A stretch of 64,000 bases of DNA, from NCBI RefSeq assembly GCF_001020205.1, contig NZ_CP011663.1, positions 1,736,001 to 1,800,000 on the forward strand, read 5' to 3'. Shown piece after piece: positions 1 through 7,871 of this stretch. The stretch is from Clostridium sporogenes (GTDB taxonomy: Bacteria; Bacillota; Clostridia; Clostridiales; Clostridiaceae). Below the pieces are notes generated by a model, which worked only from the letters and a program-made list of their open reading frames with translations, ran no database searches and was not told the DNA's origin. The first letter of the stretch is position 1, and each line of letters begins with the position of its first letter. The position numbers were made by a program, and so were the translations under genes.

Positions 1-42
1 TTGAAAAAATATTTTAAATAATGGTATTAAAAATCAACCTTT

Positions 43-70
43 AAAATCAACCGAAAGGTTGATTTTTTTT
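43..70 (+). terminator. Intrinsic terminator of a gene upstream of the window
   Basis: Perfect 10-bp stem AAAATCAACC / GGTTGATTTT with a GAAA tetraloop, running into a T tract. It separates the ABC operon from whatever lies to the left. No coding sequence is visible in bases 1-116. Confidence 0.85.
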
Positions 71-116
71 ATGAGAGATTTTTGTATTATATAAAGCATG
101 AAAGGGAGGAATTCAT

Positions 117-1055
117 ATGGAAAATATAATAGAAGTTAAAAGTTTAGAAAAAAGTTATAAAAACAAAAAAGTAGTAAAGGGAATAAGTTTTAATGTAAAA
201 CAAGGAGAAATACTTGGGTTTTTAGGACCTAATGGTGCAGGGAAAAGTACTACCATAAATATATTATCTACTGTATTAAAATCAGATAAAGGGGAAGTTA
301 AATTTTTAGGTAGAAAAGCTACGGAAGATGTTATGAATATTAAAAAAAATATAGGTGTAGTTCCACAGGATTTAGCTATATATGAAGAAATATCTGCAGA
401 AAAGAATGTAAGATTTTTTGCAAGTCTTTATGGATTAAAAGGGAACAAGCTTAATGAAAATGTAAAGGAGACTTTAGAATTTGTAGGGCTTTATGATAGA
501 AGATTAGATATGCCAAAGACATTTTCAGGAGGCATGAAAAGAAGATTAAATATAGCCTGCGCCATTGCACACAATCCTAAACTTATAATAATGGATGAAC
601 CTACAGTAGGAATAGATCCTCAATCAAGAAATCATATTTTAAATTCAATTAAGAAACTACAAAAAAGAGGAGCTACAATATTATATACAACTCATTATAT
701 GGAGGAAGTTGAGGAAATAGCAGACAGAATAATAATAATGGACCATGGAACTATTATAGCTGAAGGAACAAAGGAAGAGTTAAAGAAAAACATAGAGGAT
801 GAGAGAGTATATTATATTAATATAGCAAATAAAGAAAAACTTACGGAAGATGACTTTTTTAACATAGAGGGAGTAAAAAAAGTTAAAATTTCAGATGGAA
901 AAGTTGAGATAACATCAGTAAATACTGTAGAGAATTTAGATAAATTAATTTTAACTATGATGAACAAAAAATGTAAGATACAAAATATTGATAGTAGTTT
1001 AGCCTCTTTAGAAAGAGTATTTTTAAATCTAACAGGAAGAAGTTTAAGAGAATAG
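117..1055 (+). CDS. ABC transporter ATP-binding protein (drug/peptide exporter type)
   Basis: Cytoplasmic ATPase that powers the two permeases encoded directly downstream. Walker A GPNGAGKST is at residues 37-45, the Q-loop near 83, the signature FSGGMKRR at 136-143 and Walker B LIIMDEP at 156-162, with a following TTH switch histidine. The roughly 80-residue C-terminal extension is typical of DrrA/CcmA-like exporter ATPases (312 aa). The ATG follows GGGAGGAATTCAT, a strong ribosome site. The next gene starts 10 bp later, so this is the first gene of a three-gene operon. The substrate cannot be read from sequence; efflux of a drug, peptide or lipid is likely. The LAL-type regulator downstream may control it. 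Confidence 0.93.
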   Translation: MENIIEVKSLEKSYKNKKVVKGISFNVKQGEILGFLGPNGAGKSTTINILSTVLKSDKGEVKFLGRKATEDVMNIKKNIGVVPQDLAIYEEISAEKNVRFFASLYGLKGNKLNENVKETLEFVGLYDRRLDMPKTFSGGMKRRLNIACAIAHNPKLIIMDEPTVGIDPQSRNHILNSIKKLQKRGATILYTTHYMEEVEEIADRIIIMDHGTIIAEGTKEELKKNIEDERVYYINIANKEKLTEDDFFNIEGVKKVKISDGKVEITSVNTVENLDKLILTMMNKKCKIQNIDSSLASLERVFLNLTGRSLRE

Positions 1056-1065
1056 GAGGGTAATT

Positions 1066-1809
1066 ATGAATTTATTAAAAGTAATAAAAATTGATATTAT
1101 AAATATATTAAAAAATCCTATACTTGTTCTATATAATACAATCTATCCATTGCTTCTTATAGGATTGTTTGGATTTATAGCAAATGGAAATTATGGAGGG
1201 GAAGGTGTAACAGCCTATGATTATTATGGAGTTACAATGATTATTTTTACTATATTGTTTATTGCTTTAACAGCTGCCAATACTTTTATGGAAAAGAAAG
1301 TAAAAAAAGGTAATGTAAGATTGATATATTCTCCAACATCTAAAACTGTAATATTTTTATCTAAAATATTATCCACATTTATATTTGCAACAGTGCTTTT
1401 TACTATGATACTTATTATAGAAAAAGATATTTTAAGAATAAACTTAGGAGGAGGAAATTTTATATACGTATTAGTTTTATTAATTTCATTTAACCTTTTA
1501 ATGTGTTCTTTTGGTGCCTCTATGTGTTGCATTTTTAAAAGTGAAGAGGCAACTAATAAGTTTTTATCTCCAGTAAGCATGTTGCTTGCATTATTAGGTG
1601 GATTATTTTTCCCAGTAGATAGCCTTGGAAAAACAGTAGAAAAGCTTTCATACATATCACCAGTAAAGTGGATTAGTGAATGTATATTTAAAATAATTTA
1701 TGATAGGGATTTTTCAATGTTTGTGCCAACCATAGCCATTTGTATTGGCAGTTCACTTATATTTATAATCCTTTGTCAAATAACTTTTAAACCGGAGGAA
1801 TATATATAA
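1066..1809 (+). CDS. ABC-2 type permease, first subunit
   Basis: A 247-residue membrane protein of the ABC-2 exporter family with about six hydrophobic segments (starting near residues 17-40, 55-70, 93-115, 130-155, 165-185 and 222-240). The loop near FFPVDSL matches the conserved re-entrant region seen in ABC-2 permeases. It starts after AGGAGGGTAATT and its stop overlaps the start of the next permease (ATG inside TATAATGAG). The pair probably forms a heterodimeric channel driven by the upstream ATPase. No substrate-specific feature is visible. Confidence 0.88.
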   Translation: MNLLKVIKIDIINILKNPILVLYNTIYPLLLIGLFGFIANGNYGGEGVTAYDYYGVTMIIFTILFIALTAANTFMEKKVKKGNVRLIYSPTSKTVIFLSKILSTFIFATVLFTMILIIEKDILRINLGGGNFIYVLVLLISFNLLMCSFGASMCCIFKSEEATNKFLSPVSMLLALLGGLFFPVDSLGKTVEKLSYISPVKWISECIFKIIYDRDFSMFVPTIAICIGSSLIFIILCQITFKPEEYI

Positions 1810-2798
1810 TGAGTGTGTTTGCTATATTAAAAAATAATTTTTATAGAGTAATTTCTAAAAAATCAATTATTGTAACTACAATAATATTTGTTCCACTTAT
1901 GATTATGGCGGCGGTTTATTTCACAGGTAAAATGGAAATTAAAGGTACAATAGCAGTGGTTTCTGAAAATAAGTCTGTAAATTTAAACACAAAACATTTA
2001 AATGTAAAAATGCTAGATAAAAGGCCTAATATATCGGAGCTTTTATTAAATAAATATGATGCAGTGTTAGAAGATAAAGGAAATGGCAAAATTCAGATTA
2101 CAACTATAAAAGGAGAAAAATTTAAAAACACAATAAAAAATTATTTAAAGTTACCACAAAATATAAAGGGAAATATAGATATAGGAGAAAAAAGAGGGGT
2201 AGGTACTAACATATTAGGATTTTTAATAATGATTATTTTAGTTCAGTCTGTAGGTCTTATGGTACTGTACCCTGAAGATAGAGATTTTAAAACCTTTAGA
2301 AGAATGTTAGTTTCCCCTGTAAGTGAGGGAAAGTATTTATTAGCACAGGGAATATTTAATTTTATTATAATATATATTCCTGTATTTTTAGCTATAGTAA
2401 TAACAAAAGCAGTGTTTAATGTTAATATAGGGTTTAGTTATGGTAATTTAGCTATACTTTTGAGCATAATAACTTTTCTTGGAACAGCCTTTGCCTTATT
2501 TATAACCTCTGCTATTGATGATTTAGAGAGTAGTCTTATGCTTGGGTCAGTAATAATTACATTAACTTCTATTCTTTCAGGAAGTTTTTATTCATTTTCA
2601 GATAATAATAAGATCTTAGATATGATAGTTAATATACTTCCTCAGAAAAGTTATTTAACTTTAGTTCAAGGGGTGGAAAATGGTAAAAGTATATTAAACT
2701 ATAAACTTGAATTAAGTTATATTGTTATCTTAATATTAGTATTATTTACATTGGCAAGTTTAATGACGAAAAAAAGTTTAAAAACAGGAAAATATTAA
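1809..2798 (+). CDS. ABC-2 type permease, second subunit
   Basis: A 329-residue ABC-2 permease. One N-terminal helix (about residues 21-40) is followed by an extracellular domain of roughly 90 residues, then five helices from about residue 133 onward. The motif PEDRDFKTFRRMLVSPVSEG just after the second helix is the cytoplasmic coupling segment typical of YhgE/DrrB-like permeases. It overlaps the previous gene by one base, which implies translational coupling. Together with the two preceding genes it forms a complete exporter. Confidence 0.88.
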   Translation: MSVFAILKNNFYRVISKKSIIVTTIIFVPLMIMAAVYFTGKMEIKGTIAVVSENKSVNLNTKHLNVKMLDKRPNISELLLNKYDAVLEDKGNGKIQITTIKGEKFKNTIKNYLKLPQNIKGNIDIGEKRGVGTNILGFLIMIILVQSVGLMVLYPEDRDFKTFRRMLVSPVSEGKYLLAQGIFNFIIIYIPVFLAIVITKAVFNVNIGFSYGNLAILLSIITFLGTAFALFITSAIDDLESSLMLGSVIITLTSILSGSFYSFSDNNKILDMIVNILPQKSYLTLVQGVENGKSILNYKLELSYIVILILVLFTLASLMTKKSLKTGKY

Positions 2799-2929
2799 AC
2801 TATTTTACTACAGTATCAGATATATAGTATAATTAAGTATTACAGATAATAGCTAGGGGATAAATAAAAAAGTAACTTTATTTTGCTTACTATTATTTAA
2901 AATTAATAAAATATTTCACAGGTGATTAG

Positions 2930-5527
2930 ATGGATAACAAAGTAAATTTAATAAGGACTAAGCTTATTAGTCCAATGCCAAGAAAAAATTATGTTAAAAG
3001 AGAAAAGATTATAAAAGAATTAGAGGATATAGAAGACTATAAAGTTACAATAATAAAAGGAGCAGCAGGTAGTGGTAAATCCACACTGCTTTCTTCTTTT
3101 ATAAAGGATAAAGATCTAAGTAATGTAAATTGGATAAGTCTTGATAAAGAAAATAATCAATGGAAATCCTTTTGGTACTATCTTATTGAAATATTAAAGA
3201 AGTATCTAGAGGATAATGGAAAAGAACTCACTAATACTTTTAATGCTTTTATAAGAAAAGATGAAATATTTAATGTTATTCCCTATATAGTTAATGAATT
3301 ATCTAAAAAAGAGGATATTTTCATAGTATTTGATGATTTTCATTATATAAGGGATGAATTTTTGAATTCAACTTTAGAATATTTAATTAAATATTCATCT
3401 ACTAATATGCATTATATTTTTTTAAGTCGAGAAGAGCTTTCTTTATATTTAGGTGAACTAAGACTACAGGGACAACTTTTAGAAATTGAAGAGAAAAATT
3501 TGAGATTTTCAAAAGAGGAGTGTTTAAATTTTATAAAAAATACATTAAATATTGAACTTACAGAAGATACTATAGATAAAATATTTAATGTATCAGAGGG
3601 ATGGATTGCAGGAATCCAACTTATTGCATTGGCTCTAAAAGGCAGAAAGAATAATATGTTTAGTGGTATAAGCGTATTGAATAAATATGTAATAGAATAT
3701 TTGACAGAAGAAATTTTAAAGCAACTTAGTGAAGAAGAGATAAATTTTTTAGTGAAAACTTCAATTTTAAATTATTTTAATATAGAATTATGTAATGATA
3801 TTTTGAATGTAGAAAATGCAGAAGAAATAATAAATTCTTTAATAGATAAGAATTTATTTGTAATTATTATAGATGAAGAAAGAAAAATATATAGATATCA
3901 TCATTTGTTTAAAGAGTTTTTAAATCTTACTTTTTCAAAGGTTAGTAAAGATGAACAAATAAAAATACATTTAAAAGCATATGAAATTCTAAAAAAACAA
4001 GGAGATATTGAAGAGTGTATAAAACATTTATTAGAAATAAAAGTTTATGATAAAGTTTTAATTGAAATAGAAAATAATTCGGAAAATATTGAAGTATGGT
4101 CTTATTTAAAGGATATTCCTATAGAATATCTAATTACAAGTAAAGAGTTAACTCTTCAAAGATTATTTTATCATTTTGTAAATTTAGAAGTAAATGAATG
4201 CAAGAATTTGATAGATATATTAGATAATAGGATAAAGGAAAGAGAATGGTTTGAAGTTATTAATGCTTTTAAAATATACATATATGATTCTTCTTTAGAT
4301 GCAAAGTTGAACTTACAATATATAGAAAAGTTTAATTTTAGTGAGATAACAAAAGCTATAATATATTTAAATAGCTGTTACATATTTTTTGCACAAGGAT
4401 ATCTTGATAAAGCTATATATTACTTAGATAAAAGCAATAATATAGGTGAAAAATATAACATATCCTATATAAGCTTTTTTAGTAAGTCAATTAAAGCATG
4501 TGCTTTAGAGGAATTAGGTGAGCTTTACAAGGCAGAATGTATTCTTAATAAGGTGAAAGAGATGCTTGATAAAAATCCTATATTAAGCAATTTAAGGTTT
4601 ATGTATAATTTGGGAATAGCGGGAATATATATGAAAAGATTTGAAATACAAAAATCCGAAGAAGAACTTAATTTGACAAGTGATTTTTTGTGTGATGGCT
4701 ATGAGTTTGCAGATAGAGGAATATTATATAATTTCATGGAATTTCAATTTTTAAAGGGAGATAAAGAGAAAGGTAAAGAACTGGCAAATAAGCTTATAAC
4801 AATCTATACAACTAATGGAAAAGAGGTATTGCTTTATTTGTATTCAGCAAGAATAAAATATTTTATATCAACTGATATTTATTTAAATGAAAATTTACAA
4901 GAATATAAGGCTTTATTTGAAAGGCAACAAAAGAATTCTAATACCTATATTAGAATTGATGAAAAGATTACTTATGCAAGAGTTATTTCTATATTAGGCG
5001 AACAAGAAAAAGCTAAAGATATTCTATATAAATGCTTAGAATATAGTAGAAAAAAATTATTAAAAATATATCTTGTTGATGGATTACTTGTTCTTACATT
5101 AATATTAGAAAAGCTTAATGAAAATAAAAGAAATATATTTAATTTATTAAGGGAAGCCATTTATTATAGTATTGATAATAGATATTTAAAGCCATATGTA
5201 CTTGAGGGAGAAAAACTTTTAAATATTATAAAAAAACTTAAAAATGATAAGGATATAGAATTAACTCCTAAGGAAAATAACTTTATAAAAAATTTAATTA
5301 ATATTATGGAACCAGAAAAAGCAAAAGGAGAACTTTTAACTGAAAGAGAGAAGGAAGTTTTGGAAATATTACTTAAAGGGGCTTCAAATAAGCAAATTGG
5401 AGAAAGACTAAATATATCTTTAGCCACGGTAAAAACCCATATGATTAATATATATTCTAAGCTTCAAGTTTCTAATAGAGTACAGGCTGTAGAGAAATAT
5501 AAAATAATTAAAACCAGCAAATATTAA
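2930..5527 (+). CDS. LuxR/MalT-type (LAL) transcriptional regulator with STAND ATPase
   Basis: An 865-residue signal-integrating activator. The N-terminal P-loop GAAGSGKST (residues 44-52) and a Walker-B-like stretch IFIVFDDFHY (about 130-140) mark a STAND NTPase domain. The middle is helical, probably TPR-like sensor repeats (about 340-720). The C-terminus (about 800-858) is a LuxR helix-turn-helix with LTEREKEVL and NKQIGERLNISLATVKTHM. ATG follows AGGTGAT. By analogy with MalT, the ligand binds the repeat domain and ATP drives oligomerisation. It lies 131 bp after the ABC exporter, a likely target. Its 3' end overlaps the terminator of a minute convergent gene (see 5587-5634), and a probable remnant of a second copy of its 3' end is at 7642-7680. 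Confidence 0.92.
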   Translation: MDNKVNLIRTKLISPMPRKNYVKREKIIKELEDIEDYKVTIIKGAAGSGKSTLLSSFIKDKDLSNVNWISLDKENNQWKSFWYYLIEILKKYLEDNGKELTNTFNAFIRKDEIFNVIPYIVNELSKKEDIFIVFDDFHYIRDEFLNSTLEYLIKYSSTNMHYIFLSREELSLYLGELRLQGQLLEIEEKNLRFSKEECLNFIKNTLNIELTEDTIDKIFNVSEGWIAGIQLIALALKGRKNNMFSGISVLNKYVIEYLTEEILKQLSEEEINFLVKTSILNYFNIELCNDILNVENAEEIINSLIDKNLFVIIIDEERKIYRYHHLFKEFLNLTFSKVSKDEQIKIHLKAYEILKKQGDIEECIKHLLEIKVYDKVLIEIENNSENIEVWSYLKDIPIEYLITSKELTLQRLFYHFVNLEVNECKNLIDILDNRIKEREWFEVINAFKIYIYDSSLDAKLNLQYIEKFNFSEITKAIIYLNSCYIFFAQGYLDKAIYYLDKSNNIGEKYNISYISFFSKSIKACALEELGELYKAECILNKVKEMLDKNPILSNLRFMYNLGIAGIYMKRFEIQKSEEELNLTSDFLCDGYEFADRGILYNFMEFQFLKGDKEKGKELANKLITIYTTNGKEVLLYLYSARIKYFISTDIYLNENLQEYKALFERQQKNSNTYIRIDEKITYARVISILGEQEKAKDILYKCLEYSRKKLLKIYLVDGLLVLTLILEKLNENKRNIFNLLREAIYYSIDNRYLKPYVLEGEKLLNIIKKLKNDKDIELTPKENNFIKNLINIMEPEKAKGELLTEREKEVLEILLKGASNKQIGERLNISLATVKTHMINIYSKLQVSNRVQAVEKYKIIKTSKY

Positions 5528-5551
5528 TATTTAAAATACTAATATTTGCTG
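5515..5551 (-). terminator. Terminator of minus-strand mini-gene 1
   Basis: Twelve-bp perfect stem CAGCAAATATTA / TAATATTTGCTG with a 13-nt loop. Read on the minus strand it is followed by GGTTTTAATTATTTT; on the + strand no T tract follows. It overlaps the last codons of the convergent LAL regulator gene. Confidence 0.6.
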
Positions 5552-5586
5552 ACAACTAGATTGGTGAAACTATGGAGACTTTAAAA

Positions 5587-5634
5587 CTATTTTCGGTTTA
5601 ACCCTAAATAATTGTTCTTAAAATCTTTACCCAT
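5587..5634 (-). CDS. 15-codon mini-ORF, copy 1 (paralogous to 7739-7786)
   Basis: Encodes MGKDFKNNYLGLNRK and stops at TAG. The start is preceded by AGAAGTGATTTGCA, a moderate ribosome site, and a terminator follows about 35 nt after the stop. A second copy 2.15 kb away encodes MGKDFRDNCLGLDRK. The whole unit (leader, ORF, untranslated stretch, terminator) is about 90% identical by eye over about 155 bp. The peptide is charged and has no signal sequence. I do not recognise it. It could be a regulatory peptide, a leader ORF or a chance ORF within a small RNA. The ORF differences are all amino-acid changing but mostly conservative (K/R, N/D twice, Y/C). Confidence 0.45.
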   Translation of the reverse strand: MGKDFKNNYLGLNRK

Positions 5635-5688
5635 TGCAAATCACTTCTATATACCAATAGTATTTACATATTGAAATAGAATATATTT

Positions 5689-6411
5689 TTATTTTATGGC
5701 TATATATATGTCTACTTCAGAATTTTCGCTACTATCATATCTTTTATCATAGAGTTCGAAGTCGCCTGTATAGGTTCTTTGAAGACCTGCATTCCATATA
5801 TATCCCCAAGCTTCTCCTATTTTATCTGGCATTTTGCCTTTAGCAGTTACTACACAATATTTTGTAGCTGGTATTACTTTATATGTCATACCTTCTGGTA
5901 TAGAATTTGTATCTGTAACCTGAAATCCTACCATAAAAGAATACAAGCCCATTTCTTTATTTTCATAATCAGTATATAAACCTAAAATTTCATCTTTATT
6001 GATTTTGTTTAATATTTTGTCACCAAGTTTTTTATTTTGAAACTCTTCCCAAAGCTTTGGAATTACAGTCATAAAGGCACCATCTTTGTTAGTAGTTCTT
6101 ACTTCCTTTCCAACTATTATCATTTTATGTTTTTCTGCTACTTTAGTATTTATATCTTCTTTTCTCCATCTTTTTAAATTTGGTAGACAATTTTTCATTA
6201 ATGCTCTTGCGTTATCTTCCTGCATTCCTTTTTCCTTCATAAAAGGTACACATACATCTATCATCTGTTCCATCGTTAAATCTGGATGTTTAAAGGCACC
6301 ATTTTCATAACAATAAATACAATACTCCTGATTCTTTTTATTATTTAATTCAGTACCATAAAGATCCTCACTTATTGGCATTCCACAACTTTGACAATAT
6401 TTTTGTTCCAT
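5689..6411 (-). CDS. Zinc-ribbon / GyrI-like effector-binding domain protein
   Basis: 240 residues. The N-terminus holds a four-cysteine putative zinc ribbon (C6, C9, C31, C34; CQSC and CIYC) followed by a helical linker. From about residue 90 the sequence resembles the effector-binding (GyrI-like/AraC_E_bind) fold: a PKLWEEF element, a YTDYENKEMGLYSFMVGFQV strand pair and a terminal DIYIAIK strand. Such proteins bind small hydrophobic cations or act as anti-repressor-like sensors. It lies 57 bp downstream of the WYL regulator on the same strand, so the two are probably cotranscribed. Mini-ORF 1 begins 55 bp after its stop. Confidence 0.8.
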   Translation of the reverse strand: MEQKYCQSCGMPISEDLYGTELNNKKNQEYCIYCYENGAFKHPDLTMEQMIDVCVPFMKEKGMQEDNARALMKNCLPNLKRWRKEDINTKVAEKHKMIIVGKEVRTTNKDGAFMTVIPKLWEEFQNKKLGDKILNKINKDEILGLYTDYENKEMGLYSFMVGFQVTDTNSIPEGMTYKVIPATKYCVVTAKGKMPDKIGEAWGYIWNAGLQRTYTGDFELYDKRYDSSENSEVDIYIAIK

Positions 6412-6468
6412 ATTTTATTCCCCTTCCATATGTTTATATTTGTATTATATAGAAAGGCTTTGACAACA

Positions 6469-7413
6469 CTATGTCATATTTGAATATATATCATTAATTT
6501 TTTTACATTTATTTTTTATAATTTCTCTAATATGATTAGGCTCAATTACTTCTACATATTCTCCATAACTTAATATCATGGAATATACCCATTCATCCTC
6601 TAAAAAATATGTATCTACAATTATACTACCATCTTCTTGAATTTTTATATCATCCTTATGAAAACAATCATCCACTCTATACCTAACTTTTTCATTAAAC
6701 TTTAATACAATTCTTGTTGGTACTTCTTGAGTTTTATTAATATCTATATATTCTTTATAAGAAATTCTATTTTTATTAATTTTTTCATCTAAAAGGGCTA
6801 AATTTTCCATTCTGGATAACTTGAAAAAGCGGTAATCGTTTTTTAATTTGCAAAAGGAAAATAAATACCAATAAAAACCTTTAAAAACAAGAGTTAATGG
6901 TTCCGCTTCTCTCCAATTATATTCACTTTTTGAATTTCTATAATCAAAAGCTATACATTTTTTTAAGTCTATAGCATCATGTATAATTTTATACTTTAGG
7001 TTTTCTTCCTCACATTTTTTAAAACCCCAAGGTAGGGTATCTATAAACATTTGTTCAAAATGTAAATCAAATACTTCTTTTTTTTCTTTAGGTATAATAT
7101 TTTTCACCTTTTCAATAGCTACTTCAACATTTTTATCATCTAAAAATCTGTTCATATTTTTTAAAGCTTCTATAATTGAAATCATATCCTCTAATGTTAG
7201 AAGTTGATGATTGATTTTATAATTATCTATAATATAAAATCCACCATTGTTTCCAATTTGAGAAACTATAGGAATTCCAGCAAGATTAATTGCTTCAATA
7301 TCTCTATAAATTGTTCTTACAGAAACCTCAAATTTTTCAGCTAATTCTGATGCGGATATTTTTTTCCTATTTAAAAGTATAACTACAATTGCCAATAATC
7401 TATTTATTTTCAT
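6469..7413 (-). CDS. YafY-type regulator: DeoR-like HTH plus WYL domain
   Basis: A 314-residue transcription factor. The N-terminal winged helix-turn-helix (about residues 2-60) carries SASELAEKFEVSVRTIYRDI. The central WYL domain (about 130-215) includes LKKCIAFDYRNSKS and WYLFSFCKLKNDYRFFKLSRM, and a C-terminal WCX-like part ends near 310. WYL domains sense small ligands, often nucleotides. An ATG six codons upstream (7431) is possible, but its GGAGG lies inside the coding sequence; that GGAGG correctly spaces the ATG at 7413, which is the chosen start. The zinc-ribbon/GyrI-like gene downstream is the likely cotranscribed target. Confidence 0.85.
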   Translation of the reverse strand: MKINRLLAIVVILLNRKKISASELAEKFEVSVRTIYRDIEAINLAGIPIVSQIGNNGGFYIIDNYKINHQLLTLEDMISIIEALKNMNRFLDDKNVEVAIEKVKNIIPKEKKEVFDLHFEQMFIDTLPWGFKKCEEENLKYKIIHDAIDLKKCIAFDYRNSKSEYNWREAEPLTLVFKGFYWYLFSFCKLKNDYRFFKLSRMENLALLDEKINKNRISYKEYIDINKTQEVPTRIVLKFNEKVRYRVDDCFHKDDIKIQEDGSIIVDTYFLEDEWVYSMILSYGEYVEVIEPNHIREIIKNKCKKINDIYSNMT

Positions 7414-7641
7414 GAATTTATAAACCTCCATACTTTAAGACTGCTATTTTATTATATCAAATTAATAGTTTGGAAGATTGTTTATAAATGTGAAGTGTTT
7501 TTAATTAATATAGATTTTTAAAATTAATTATAGGAATGAATAGTTTGAATTATTTAGTTAGGGATTTTAGATGAGAACAGGGAGAGAAGTTTGTAATAAA
7601 AATTATTATTAATTTTAGTTTCAAAGTAAAATATAGAACTA

Positions 7642-7680
7642 GTAGAAAAATATAAAAAATTAAAGCCAGAAAATATTAAT
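7642..7680 (+). pseudogene. Probable remnant of a LAL regulator 3' end
   Basis: The segment beginning GTAGAAAAATATAAAA aligns with the end of the 2930-5527 gene (GTAGAGAAATATAAAATAAT..., codons for VEKYKIIK), with roughly four mismatches and one gap in 40 columns. It sits in the same position relative to mini-gene copy 2 as the intact gene's 3' end does to copy 1. Upstream similarity fades. I infer that a regulator-plus-mini-gene unit was duplicated and the regulator decayed here. Confidence 0.35.
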
Positions 7681-7705
7681 ACTTAAAATACTAATATTTG
7701 CTGGC
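7665..7705 (-). terminator. Terminator of minus-strand mini-gene 2
   Basis: Stem GCCAGCAAATATTA / TAATATTTTCTGGC (minus-strand reading) with one mismatch, followed by TTTAATTTTTTATATTTTT. It is a good intrinsic terminator for minus-strand transcription and homologous to the one at 5515-5551. Confidence 0.65.
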
Positions 7706-7738
7706 AACTAGATTAGTGAAACTATGGAGACTTTAAAA

Positions 7739-7786
7739 CTATTTTCGGTCTAACCCTAAACAATTATCTCTAAAATCTTTACCCAT
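7739..7786 (-). CDS. 15-codon mini-ORF, copy 2 (paralogous to 5587-5634)
   Basis: Encodes MGKDFRDNCLGLDRK, then TAG. The ribosome site AGAGGTGATTTAAA-ATG is excellent: AGGTGAT is fully complementary to the 16S tail. It stands alone between the GerA-family gene (ending 7872) and the WYL regulator, and has its own downstream terminator. The untranslated stretch between stop and terminator (about 35 nt) differs from copy 1 at only one or two bases, so the RNA itself may be the conserved part. See copy 1 for alternatives. Confidence 0.5.
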   Translation of the reverse strand: MGKDFRDNCLGLDRK

Positions 7787-7871
7787 TTTAAATCACCTCT
7801 CTACATCAATAGTATGTGTAGATTAAGACAAAACATACTTTGATTTTATAAAAAATAATTTAATATAAAAA

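Noticed and set aside
1224..1655. 143-codon open frame on the minus strand inside the first ABC permease
   Set aside because: It lies wholly within a gene with clear domains and an excellent ribosome site; low-complexity composition typical of an antisense shadow.
5510..7815. The two 155-bp units as insertion-sequence ends
   Set aside because: They are direct, not inverted, repeats in the same orientation; the genes between them are ordinary regulators without transposase; and identity extends into a regulator's coding end.
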